From positions 8,928,001 through 8,992,000 of the forward strand of contig NC_060112.1 in NCBI RefSeq assembly GCF_021155765.1: a stretch of 64,000 nt of DNA, given 5' to 3'. The position numbers and the translations under genes are program-made. The notes under the pieces are model-generated. The model saw only the letters and a program-made list of their open reading frames with translations, searched no databases and had not been told where the DNA came from. This document shows, one piece after another, positions 45,901-58,100 of the stretch; positions within the stretch are counted from its first letter, which is position 1; the number at the start of each line of letters is the position of its first letter. This stretch comes from Diprion similis (taxonomy: Eukaryota; Arthropoda; Insecta; Hymenoptera; Diprionidae).

Positions 45901-48900
45901 GAGCAACGGATTAAAAGTTACAGCCAAAAAACGAAAGACGTATTTTCTCACTTTTTCTGCTGCTGGTATTTCCGTCGTAATTTCTTTGCTATTGGACCTA
46001 CTCCTTTTTTGTTGTGTTTTCTGAGTTCCTGGGCGTCCAATTAGTCTAGAAAGGGTCATACAAATCGATTCGGAGACGAAAAATTCTCGGCTCCAAAAAT
46101 GACCAAAAAAGTAAGGCTAACCCCTTTGGATTTTTTGCGAAAATTTCGACGATTCTGAAAAGTGCTGCAATAAATTCTTTCAAGCCCTATTCTGACGTAA
46201 TTTTGCGAGAGAAATCGATTGACCGCAGTCCGAATGCGCTGCGAGCAACGGATCAAAAGTTACAGCCAAAAAACGAAAGACGTATTTTCTCAATTTTTCT
46301 GCTGCTGGTTTTTCCGTCGCCATTTCTTTGCTATTGGTCCTACGCCTTTTTTGTTGTGTTTTCTGAGTTCCTGGGCGTCCAATTAGTCGAGTAAGGGTCA
46401 TACAAATCGATTCGGAGACGAAAAATTCTCGGCTCCAAAAATGACCAAAAAAGTAAGGCTAACCCCTTTGGATTTTTTGCGAAAATTTCGACGATTCTGA
46501 AAAGTGCTGCAATAAATTCTTTCAAGCCCTATTCCGACGTAATTTTGCGAGAGAAATCGATTGACCGCAGTCCGAATGCGCTGCGAGCAACGGATCAAAA
46601 GTTACAGCCAAAAAACGAAAGACGTATTTTCTCAATTTTTCTGCTGCTGGTTTTTCCGTCGTCATTTCTTTGCTATTGGTCCTACGCCTTTTTTGTTGTG
46701 TTTTCTGAGTTCCTGGGCGTCCAATTAGTCCAGAAAGGGTCATACGAATCGATTCGGAGACGATGAATTCTCGGCTCCAAAAATGACCATAAAAGTAAGG
46801 CTAACCCCTTTAGATTTTTTGCAAAAATTTTGACGATTCTGAAAAGTGCTGCAATAAATTCTTTCACGCACTATTCCGACGTAATTTCGCGAGAGAAATC
46901 GATTGATCGCAGTCCGAATGCGCTGCGAGCAACGGATTGAAAGTTACAGCCAAAAAACGAAAGACGTATTTTCTCAATTTTTCTGCTGCTGGTATTTCCG
47001 TCGTAATTTCTTTGCTATTGGACCTACGCCTTTTTTGTTGTGTTTTCTGAGTTCCTGGGCGTCCAATTAGTCTAGAAAGGGTCATACAAATCGATTCGGA
47101 GACAAAAAATTCTCGGCTCCAAAAATGACCAAAAAAGTAAGGCTAACCCCTTTGGATTTTTTGCGAAAATTTCGACGATTCTGAAAAGTGCTGCAATAAA
47201 TTCTTTCACGCACTATTCCGACGTAATTTTGCGAGAGAAATCGATTGATCGCAGTCCGAATGCGCTGCGAGCAACGGATTGAAAGTTACAGCCAAAAAAC
47301 GAAAGACGTATTTTCTCAATCATTCTGCTGCTGGTATTTCCGTCTCAATTTCTTTGCTATTGGTCCTACGCCTTTTTTGTTGTGTTTTCTGAGTTCCTGA
47401 GCGTCCAATTAGTCTAGAAAGGGTCATACAAATCGATTCGGAGACGAAAAATTCTCGGCTCCAAAAATGACCAAAAAAGTAAGGCTAACCCCTTTGGATT
47501 TTTTGCGAAAATTTCGACGATTCTGAAAAGTGCTGCAATAAATTCTTTCAAGCCCTATTCCGACGTAATTTTGCGAGAGAAATCGACTGACCGCAGTCCG
47601 AATGCGCTGCGAGCAACGGATCAAAAGTTACAGCCAAAAAACGAAAGACGTATTTTCTCAATTTTTCTGCTGCTGGTTTTTACGTCGTCATTCCTTTGCT
47701 ATTGGTCCTACGCCTTTTTTGTTGTGTTTTCTGAGTTCCTGGGCGTCCAATTAGTCCAGAAGGGGTCATACAAATCGATTCGGAGACGATAAATTCTCGG
47801 CTCCAAAAATGACCATCAAAGTAAGGCTAACCCCTTTAGATTTTTTGCAAAAATTTTGACGATTCTGAAAAGTGCTGCAATAAATTCTTTCACGCACTAT
47901 TCCGACGTAATTTTGCGAGAGAAATCGATTGATCGCAGTCCGAATGCGCTGCGAGCAACGGATGAAAAGTTACAGCCAAAAAACGAAAGACGTATTTTCT
48001 CAATTTTTCTGCTGCTGGTATTTCCGTCGTAATTTCTTTGCTATCGGACCTACGCCTTTTTTGTTGTGTTTTCTGAGTTCCTAGGCGTCCAATTAGTCTA
48101 GAAAGGGTCATACAAATCGATTCGGAGACGAAAAATTCTCGGCTCCAAAAATGACCAAAAAAGTAAGGCTAACCCCTTCGGATTTTTTGCGAAAATTTCG
48201 ACGATTCTGAAAAGTGCCGCAATAAATTCTTTCAAGCCCTATTCTGACGTAATTTTGCGAGAGAAATCGATTGACCGCAGTCCGAATGCGCTGCGAGCTA
48301 CGGATCAAAAGTTACAGCCGAAAAACGAAAGACGTATTTTCTCAATTTTTCTGCTGCTGGTTTTTCCGTCGTCATTTCTTTGCTATTGGTCCTACGCCTT
48401 TTTTGTTGTGTTTTCTGAGTTCCTGGGCGTCCAATTAGTCCAGAAAGGGTCATACGAATCGATTCGGAGACGATGAATTCTCGGCTCCAAAAATGACCAT
48501 AAAAGTAAGGCTAACCCCTTTGTATTTTTTGCGAAAAGTTCGACGATTATGAAAAGTGCTGCAATAAATTCTTTCAAGCCCTATTCCGACGTAATTTTGC
48601 GAGAGAAATCATTTGACCGCAGTCCGAATGCGCTGCGAGCAACGGATCAAAAGTTACAGCCAAAAAACGAAAGACGTATTTTCTCAATCTTTCTGCTGCT
48701 GGTATTTCCGTCGTAATTTCTTTGCTATTGGTCCTACGCCTTTTTGTTGTGTTTTCTGAGTTCCTGGGCGTCCAATTAGTCTAGAAAGGGTCATACAAAT
48801 CGATTCGGAGACGAAAAATTCACGGCTCCAAAAATGACCAAAAAAGTAAGGCTAACCCCTCTGGATTTTTTGCGAAAATTTCGACGATTCTGAAAAGTGC

Positions 48901-50157
48901 TGCAATAAATTCTTTCAAACCCTATTCTGACGTAATTTTGCGAGAGAAATCGACTGACCGCAGTCCAAATGCGCTGCGGGCAACGGATCAAGAGTTACAG
49001 CCAAAAACGAGAGACGTATTTTCTCAATTTTTCTGCTGCTGGTATTTCCGTCGTAATTTCTTTGCTATTGGACCTACGCCTTTTTTGTTGTGTTTTCTGA
49101 GTTCCTGGGCGTCCAATTAGTCTAGAAAGGGTCATACAAATCAATTCGGAGACAAAAAATTCTCGGCTCCAAAAATGACCAAAAAAGTAAGGCTAACCCC
49201 TTTGGATTTTTTGCGAAAATTTCGACGATTCTGAAAAGTGCTGCAATAAATTCTTTCACGCACTATTCCGACGTAATTTTGCGAGAGAAATCGATTGATC
49301 GCAGTCCGAATGCGCTGCGAGCAACGGATTAAAAGTTACAGCCAAAAAACGAAAGACGTATTTTCCTCATCTTTCTGCTGCTGGTATTTCCGTCGTAATT
49401 TCTTTGCTATTGGACCTACGCCTTTTTTGTTGTGTTTTCTGAGTTCCTGGGCGTCCAATTAGTCCAGAAGGGGTCATACAAATCGATTCGGAGACGATAA
49501 ATTCTCGGCTCTAAAAATGACCATAAAAGTAAGGCTAACCCCTTTAGATTTTTTGCAAAAATTTTGACGATTCTGAAAAGTGCTGCAATAAATTCTTTCA
49601 CGCACTATTCCGACGTAATTTTGCGAGAGAAATCGATTGATCGCAGCCCGAATGCGCTGCGAGCAACGGATTAAAAGTTACAGCCAAAAAACGAAAGACG
49701 TATTTTCTTAATCTTTCTGCTGCTGGTATTTCCGTCGTAATTTCTTTGCTATTGGTCCTACGCCTTTTTTGTTGTGTTTTCTGAGTTCCTGGGCGTCCAA
49801 TTAGTCTAGAAAGGGTCATACAAATCGATTCGGAGACGAAAAATTCACGGCTCCAAAAATGACCAAAAAAGTAAGGCTAACCCCTTTGGATTTTTTGCGA
49901 AAATTTCGACGATTCTGAAAAGTGCTGCAATAAATTCTTTCAAGCCCTATTCTGACGTAATTTTGCGAGAGAAATCGACTGACCGCAGTCCAAATGCGCT
50001 GCGAGCAACGGATCAAAAGTTACAGCCAAAAAACGAAAGACGTATTTTCTCAATTTTTCTGCTGCTGGTATTTCCGTCGTAATTTCTTTGCTATTGGTCC
50101 TACGCCTTTTTTGTTGTGTTTTCTGAGTTCCTGGGCGTCCAATTAGTCTAGAAAGGG

Positions 50158-53100
50158 TCATACAAATCGATTCGGAGACGAAAAATTCACGGCTCCAAAA
50201 ATGACCGAAAAAGTAAGGCTAACCCCTTTGGATTTTTTGCGAAAATTTCGACGATTCTGAAAAGTGCTGCAATAAATTCTTTCAAGCCCTATTCCGACGT
50301 AATTTTGCGAGAGAAATCGATTGACCGCAGTCCGAATGCGCTGCGAGCAACGGATCAAAAGTTACAGCCAAAAAACGAAAGACGTATTTTCTCAATTTTT
50401 CTGCTGCTGGTTTCTACGTCGTCATTCCTTTGCTATTGGACCTACGCCTTTTTTGTTGTGTTTTCTGAGTTCCTGGGCGTCCAATTAGTCTAGAAGGGGT
50501 CATACAAATCGATTCGGAGACGATAAATTCTCGGCTCCAAAAATGACCATAAAAGTAAGGCTAACCCCTTTAGATTTTTTGCAAAAATTTTGACGATTCT
50601 GAAAAGTGCTGCAATAAATTCTTTCACGCACTATTCCGACGTAATTTTGCGAGAGAAATCGATTGATCGCAGTCCGAATGCGCTGCGAGCAACGGATGAA
50701 AAGTTACAGCCAAAAAACGAAAGACGTATTTTCTCAATTTTTCTGCTGCTGGTATTTCCGTCGTAATTTCTTTGCTATTGGACCTACGCCGTTTTTGTTG
50801 TGTTTTCTGAGTTCCTGGGCGTCCAATTAGTCTGGAAAGGGTCATACAAATCGATTCGGAGACGAAAAATTCTCGGCTCCAAAAATGACCAAAAAAGTAA
50901 GGCTAACCCCTTCGGATTTTTTGCGAAAATTTCGACGATTCTGAAAAGTGCTGCAATAAATTCTTTCAAGCCCTATTCTGACGTGATTTTGCGAGAGAAA
51001 TCGATTGACCGCAGTCCGAATGCGCTGCGAGCAACGGATCGAAAGTTACAGCCAAAAAACGAAAGACGTATTTTCTCAATTTTTCTGCTGCTGGTTTTTC
51101 CGTCGTCATTTCTTTGCTATTGGTCCTACGCCTTTTTTGTTGTGTTTTCTGAGTTCCTGGGCGTCCAATTAGTCGAGAAAGGGTCATACAAATCGATTCG
51201 GAGACGAAAAATTCTCGTCTCCAAAAATGACCAAAAAAGTAAGGCTGACCCCTTTGGATTTTTTGCGAAAATTTCGACGATTCTGAAAAGTGCTGCAATA
51301 AATTCTTTCAAGCCCTATTCCGACGTAATTTTGCGAGAGATATCGACTGACCGCAGTCCGAATGCGCTGCGAGCAACGGATCAAAAGTTACAGCCAAAAA
51401 ACGAAAGACGTATTTTCTCAATTTTTCTGCTGCTGGTTTTTACGTCGTCAGTCCTTTGCCATTGGTCCTACGCCTTTTTTGTTGTGTTTTCTGAGTTCCC
51501 GGGCGTCCAATTAGTCCAGAAAGGGTCATACAAATCGATTCGGAGACGATAAATTCTCGGCTCCAAAAATGACCATAAAAGTAAGGCTAACCCCTTTGGA
51601 TTTTTTGCGAAAATTTCGACGATTCTGAAAAGTGCTGCAATAAATTCTTTCACGCACTATTCCGACGTAATTTTGCGAGAGAAATCGATTGATCGCAGTC
51701 CGAATGCGCTGCGAGCAACGGATCAAAAGTTACAGCCAAAAAACGAAAGACGTATTTTCTCAATTTTTCTGCTGCTGGTTCTTCCGTCGTCATTTCTCTG
51801 CTGTTGGTCCTACGCCTTTTTTGTTTTGTTTTCTGAGTTCCTGGGCGTTCATTTAGTCTGGAAAGGGTCATACAAATCGATTCGGAGACGAAAAATTCTC
51901 GGCTCTAAAAATGACCATAAAAGTAAGGCTAACCCCTTTGGATTTTTTGCGAAAATTTCGACGATTCTGAAAAGTGCTGCAATAAATTCTTTCAAGCCCT
52001 ATTCCGACGTAATTTTGCGAGAGAAATTGACTGACCGCAGTCCGAATGCGCTGCGAGCAACGGATCAAAAGTTACAGCCAAAAAACGAAAGACGTATTTT
52101 CTCAATCTTTCTGCTGCTGGTATTTCCGTCGTAATTTCTTTGCTATTGGTCCTACGCCTTTTTTGTTGTGTTTTCTGAGTTCCTGGGCGTCCAATTAGTC
52201 TAGAAAGGGTCATACAAATCGATTCGGAGACGAAAAATTCTCGGCTCCAAAAATGACCAAAAAATTAAGGCTAACCCCTGTGGATTTATTGCGAAAATTT
52301 CGAAGATTCTGAAAAGTGCTGCAATAAATTCTTTCACGCACTATTCCGACTTAATTTTGCGAGAGAAATCGATTGACCGCAGTCCGAATGCGCTGCGAGC
52401 AACGGATCAAAAGTTACAGCCAAAAACGAAAGACGTATTTTCTCAATTTTTCTGCTGCTGGTTTTTCCGTCGTCATTTCTTTGCTATTGGTCCTACGCCT
52501 TTTTTGTTGTGTTTTCTGAGTTCCTGGGCGTCCAATTAGTCGAGAAAGGGTCATACAAATCGATTCGGAGACGAAAAATTCTCGGCTCCAAAAATGACCA
52601 AAAAAGTAAGGCTAACCCCTTTGGATTTTTTGCGAAAATTTCGACGATTCTGAAAAGTGCTGCAATAAATTCTTTGAAGCCCTATTCTGACGTAATTTTG
52701 CGAGAGAAATCGACTGACCGCAGTCCAAATGCGCTGCGAGGAACGGATCAAAAGTTACAGCCAAAAAACGAAAGACGTATTTTCTCAATTTTTCTGCTGC
52801 TGGTATTTCCGTCGCAATTTCTTTGCGATTGGTCCTACGCCTTTTTTGTTGTGTTTTCTGAGTTCCTGGGCGTCCAATTAGTCTAGAAAGGGTCATACAA
52901 ATCGATTCGGAGACGAAAAATTCTCGGCTCCAAAAATGACCGAAAAAGTAAGGCTAACCCCTTTGGATTTTTTGCGAAAATTTCGACGATTCTGAAAAGT
53001 GCTGCAATAAATTCTTTCAAGCCCTATTCCGACGTAATTTTGCGAGAGAAATCGATTGACCGCAGTCCGAATGCGCTGCGAGCAACGGATCAAAAGTTAC

Positions 53101-55145
53101 AGCCAAAAAACGAAAGACGTATTTTCTCAATTTTTCTGCTGCTGGTTTCTACGTCGTCATTCCTTTGCTATTGGACCTACGCCTTTTTTGTTGTGTTTCC
53201 TGAGTTCCTGGGCGTCCAATTAGTCTAGAAGGGGTCATACAAATCGATTCGGAGACGATAAATTCTCGGCTCCAAAAATGACCATAAAAGTAAGGCTAAC
53301 CCCTTTAGATTTTTTGCAAAAATTTTGACGATTCTGAAAAGTGCTGCAATAAATTCTTTCACGCACTATTCCGACGTAATTTTGCGAGAGAAATCGATTG
53401 ATCGCAGTCCGAATGCGCTGCGAGCAACGGATGAAAAGTTACAGCCAAAAAACGAAAGACGTATTTTCTCAATTTTTCTGCTGCTGGTATTTCCGTCGTA
53501 ATTTCTTTGCTATTGGACCTACGCCTTTTTTGTTGTGTTTTCTGAGTTCCTGGGCGTCCAATTAGTCTGGAAAGGGTCATACAAATCGATTCGGAGACGA
53601 AAAATTCTCGGCTCCAAAAATGACCAAAAAAGTAAGGCTAACCCCTTCGGATTTTTTGCGAAAATTTCGACGATTCTGAAAAGTGCTGCAATAAATTCTT
53701 TCAAGCCCTATTCTGACGTGATTTTGCGAGAGAAATCGATTGACCGCAGTCCGAATGCGCTGCGAGCAACGGATCGAAAGTTACAGCCAAAAAACGAAAG
53801 ACGTATTTTCTCAATTTTTCTGCTGCTGGTTTTTCCGTCGTCATTTCTTTGCTATTGGTCCTACGCCTTTTTTGTTGTGTTTTCTGAGTTCCTGGGCGTC
53901 CAATTAGTCGAGAAAGGGTCATACAAATCGATTCGGAGACGAAAAATTCTCGTCTCCAAAAATGACCAAAAAAGTAACGCTGACCCCTTTGGATTTTTTG
54001 CGAAAATTTCGACGATTCTGAAAAGTGCTGCAATAAATTCTTTCAAGCCCTATTCCGACGTAATTTTGCGAGAGAAATCGACTGACCGCAGTCCGAATGC
54101 GCTGCGAGCAACGGATCAAAAGTTACAGCCAAAAAACGAAAGACGTATTTTCTCAATTTTTCTGCTGCTGGTTTTTACGTCGTCAGTCCTTTGCTATTGG
54201 TCCTACGCCTTTTTTGTTGTGTTTTCTGAGTTCCCGGGCGTCCAATTAGTCCAGAAAGGGTCATACAAATCGATTCGGAGACGATAAATTCTCGGCTCCA
54301 AAAATGACCATAAAAGTAAGGCTAACCCCTTTGGATTTTTTGCGAAAATTTCGACGATTCTGAAAAGTGCTGCAATAAATTCTTTCACGCACTATTCCGA
54401 CGTAATTTTGCGAGAGAAATCGATTGATCGCAGTCCGAATGCGCTGCGAGCAACGGATCAAAAGTTACAGCCAAAAAACGAAAGACGTATTTTCTCAATT
54501 TTTCTGCTGCTGATTCTTCCGTCGTCAGGCCTCTGCTGTTGGTCCTACGCCTTTTTTGTTGTGTTTTCTGAGTTCCTGGGCGTTCATTTAGTCTGGAAAG
54601 GGTCATACAAATCGATTCGGAGACGAAAAATTCTCGGCTCTAAAAATGACCATAAAAGTAAGGCTAACCCCTTTGGATTTTTTGCGAAAATTTCGACGAT
54701 TCTGAAAAGTGCTGCAATAAATTCTTTCAAGCCCTATTCCGACGTAATTTTGCGAGAGAAATTGACTGACCGCAGTCCGAATGCGCTGCGAGCAACGGAT
54801 CAAAAGTTACAGCCAAAAAACGAAAGACGTATTTTCTCAATCTTTCTGCTGCTGGTATTTCCGTCGTAATTTCTTTGCTATTGGTCCTACGCCTTTTTTG
54901 TTGTGTTTTCTGAGTTCCTGGGCGTCCAATTAGTCTAGAAAGGGTCATACAAATCGATTCGGAGACGAAAAATTCTCGGCTCCAAAAATGACCAAAAAAT
55001 TAAGGCTAACCCCTGTGGATTTATTGCGAAAATTTCGAAGATTCTGAAAAGTGCTGCAATAAATTCTTTCACGCACTATTCCGACGTAATTTTGCGAGAG
55101 AAATCGATTGACCGCAGTCCGAATGCGCTGCGAGCAACGGATCAA
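50158..55145. repeat. Higher-order repeat pair, 8-monomer spacing (right)
   Basis: The block from about 50,158 to 52,300 recurs from about 52,893 to 55,100 at an offset of 2,735 bp, one base short of 8 monomers. Shared rare variants include GGTTTCTACGTCG, ATTCTCGTCTCC, GAGTTCCCGGGCG, GGGCGTTCATTTAGTC and CCTGTGGATTTATTGCG, in the same order in both copies. Confidence 0.87.
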
Positions 55146-58100
55146 AAGTTACAGCCAAAAAACGAAAGACGTATTTTCTCAATTTTTCTGCTGCTGGTTT
55201 TTACGTCGTCATTCCTCTGCTATTGGTCCTACGCCTTTTTTGTTGTGTTTTCTGAGTTCCTGGGCGTCCAATTAGTCCAGAAGGGGTCATACAAATCGAT
55301 TCGGAGACGATAAATTCTCGGCTCCAAAAATGACCATAAAAGTAAGGCTAACCCCTTTAGATTTTTTGCAAAAATTTTGACGATTCTGAAAAGTGCTGCA
55401 ATAAATTCTTTCACGCACTCTTCCGACGTAATTTTGCGAGAGAAATCGATTGATCGCAGTCCGAATGCGCTGCGAGCAACAGATTAAAAGTTACAGCCAA
55501 AAAACGAAAGACGTATTTTCTCAATTTTTCTGCTGCTGGTATTTCCGTCGTAATTTCTTTGCTATTGGACCTACGCCTCTTTTGTTGTGTTTTCTGAGTT
55601 CCTGGGCGTCCAATTAGTCTAGAAAGGGTCATACAAATCGATTCGGAGACGAAAAATTCTCGGCTCCAAAAATGACCAAAAAAGTAAGGCTAACCCCTTT
55701 GGATTTTTTGCGAAAATTTCGACGATTCTGAAAAGTGCTGCAATAAATTCTTTCAACCCCTATTCTGACGTAATTTTGCGAGAGAAATCGATTGACCGCA
55801 GTCCGAATGCGCTGCGAGCAACGGATCAAAAGTTACAGCCAAAAAACGAAAGACGTATTTTCTCAATTTTTCTGCTGCTGGTTTTTCCGTGGTCATTTCT
55901 TTGCTATTGGTCCTACGCCTTTTTTGTTGTGTTTTCTGAGTTCCTGGGCGTCCAATTAGTCGAGAAAGGGTCATACAAATCGATTCGGAGACGAAAAATT
56001 CTCGGCTCCAAAAATGACCAAAAAAGTAAGGCGAACCTGTTTGGATTTTTTGCGAAAATTTCGACGATTCTGAAAAGTGCTGCAATAAATTCTTTCAAGC
56101 CCTACTCCGACGTAATTTTGCGAGAGAAATCGACTGACCGCAGTCCGAATGCGCTGCGAGCAACGGATCAAAAGTTACAGCCAAAAAACGAAAGACGTAT
56201 TTTCTCAATCTTTCTGCTGCTGGTATTTCCGTCGTAATTTCTTTGCTATTGGTCCTACGCCTTTTTTGTTGTGTTTTCTGAGTTCCTGGGCGTCCAATTA
56301 GTCTAGAAAGGGTCATACAAATCGATTCGGAGACGAAAAATTCACGGCTCCAAAAATGACCAAAAAAGTAATGCTAACCCCTTTGGATTTTTTGCGAAAA
56401 TTTCGACGATTCTGAAAAGTGCTGCAATAAATTCTTTCAAGCCCTATTCTCACGTAATTTTGCGAGAGAAATCGACTGACCGCAGTCCAAATGCGCTGCG
56501 AGCAACGGATCAAAAGTTACAGCCAAAAAACGAAAGACGTATTTTCTCAATTTTTCTGCTGCTGGTATTTCCGTCGTAATTTCTTTGCTATTGGACCTAC
56601 GCCTTTTTTGTTGTGTTTTCTGAGTTCCTGGGCGTCCAATTAGTCTAGAAAGGGTCATACAAATCGATTAGGAGACGAAAAATTCTCGGCTCCAAAAATG
56701 ACTAAAAAAGTAAGGCTAACCCCTTTGGATTTTTTGCGAAAATTTCGACGATTCTGAAAAGTGCTGCAATAAATTCTTTCAAGCCCTATTCCGACGTAAT
56801 TTTGCGAGAGAAATCGACTGACCGCAGTCCGAATGCGCTGCGAGCAACGGATCAGAAGTTACAGCCAAAGAACGAAAGACGTATTTTCTCAATTTTTCTG
56901 CTGCTGGTTTTTACGTCGTCATTCCTTTGCTATTGGTCCTACGCCTTTTTTGTTGTGTTTTCTGAGTTCCTGGGCGTCCAATTAGTCCAGAAGGGGTCAT
57001 ACGAATCGATTCGGAGACGATAAATTCTCGGCTCCAAAAATGACCAAAAAAGTAAGGCTAACCCCTTTGGATTTTTTGCGAAAATTTCGACGATTCTGAA
57101 AAGTGCTGCAATAAATTCTTTCAAGCCCTATTCCGACGTAATTTTGCGAGAGAAATCGACTGACCGCAGTCCGAATGCGCTGCGAGCAACGGATCAGAAG
57201 TTACAGCCAAAAAACGAAAGACGTATTTTCTCAATTTTTCTGCTGCTGGTTTTTACGTCGTCATTCCTTTGCTATTGGTCCTACGCCTTTTTTGTTGTGT
57301 TTTCCGAGTTCCTGGGCGTCCAATTAGTCCAGAAGGGGTCATACGAATCGATTCGGAGACGATAAATTCTCGGCTCCAAAAATGACCATAAAAGTAAGGC
57401 TAACCCCTTTAGATTTTTTGCAAAAATTTTGACGATTCTGAAAAGTGCTGCAATAAATTCTTTCACGCACTATTCCGACGTAATTTTGCGAGAGAAATCG
57501 ATTGATCGCAGTCCGAATGCGCTGCGAGCAACGGATTAAAAGTTACAGCCAAAAAACGAAAGACGTATTTTCTCAATTTTTCTGCTGCTGGTATTTCCGT
57601 CGTAATTTCTTTGCTATTGGACCTACGCCTTTTTTGTTGTGTTTTCTGAGTTCCTAGGCGTCCAATTAGTCTAGGAAGGGTCATACAAATCGATTCGGAG
57701 ACGAAAAATTCTCGGCTCCAAAAATGACCAAAAAAGTAAGGCTAACCCCTTTGGATTTTTTGCGAAAATTTCGACGATTCTGAAAAGTGCTGCAATAAAT
57801 TTTTTCAAGCCCTATTCCGACGTAATTTTGCGAGAGAAATCGATTGACCGCAGTCCGAATGCGCTGCGAGCAACGGATCAAAAGTTACAGCCAAAAAACG
57901 AAAGACGTATTTTCTCAATTTTTCTGCTGCTGGTTTTTACGTCGTCATTCCTTTGCTATTGGTCCTACGCCTTTTTTGTTGTGTTTTCTGAGTTCCTGGG
58001 CGTCCAATTAGTCTGGAAAGGGTCATACAATTCGATTCGGAGACGAAAAATTCTCGGCTCCAAAAATGACCAAAAAATTAAGGCTAACCCCTGTGGATTT

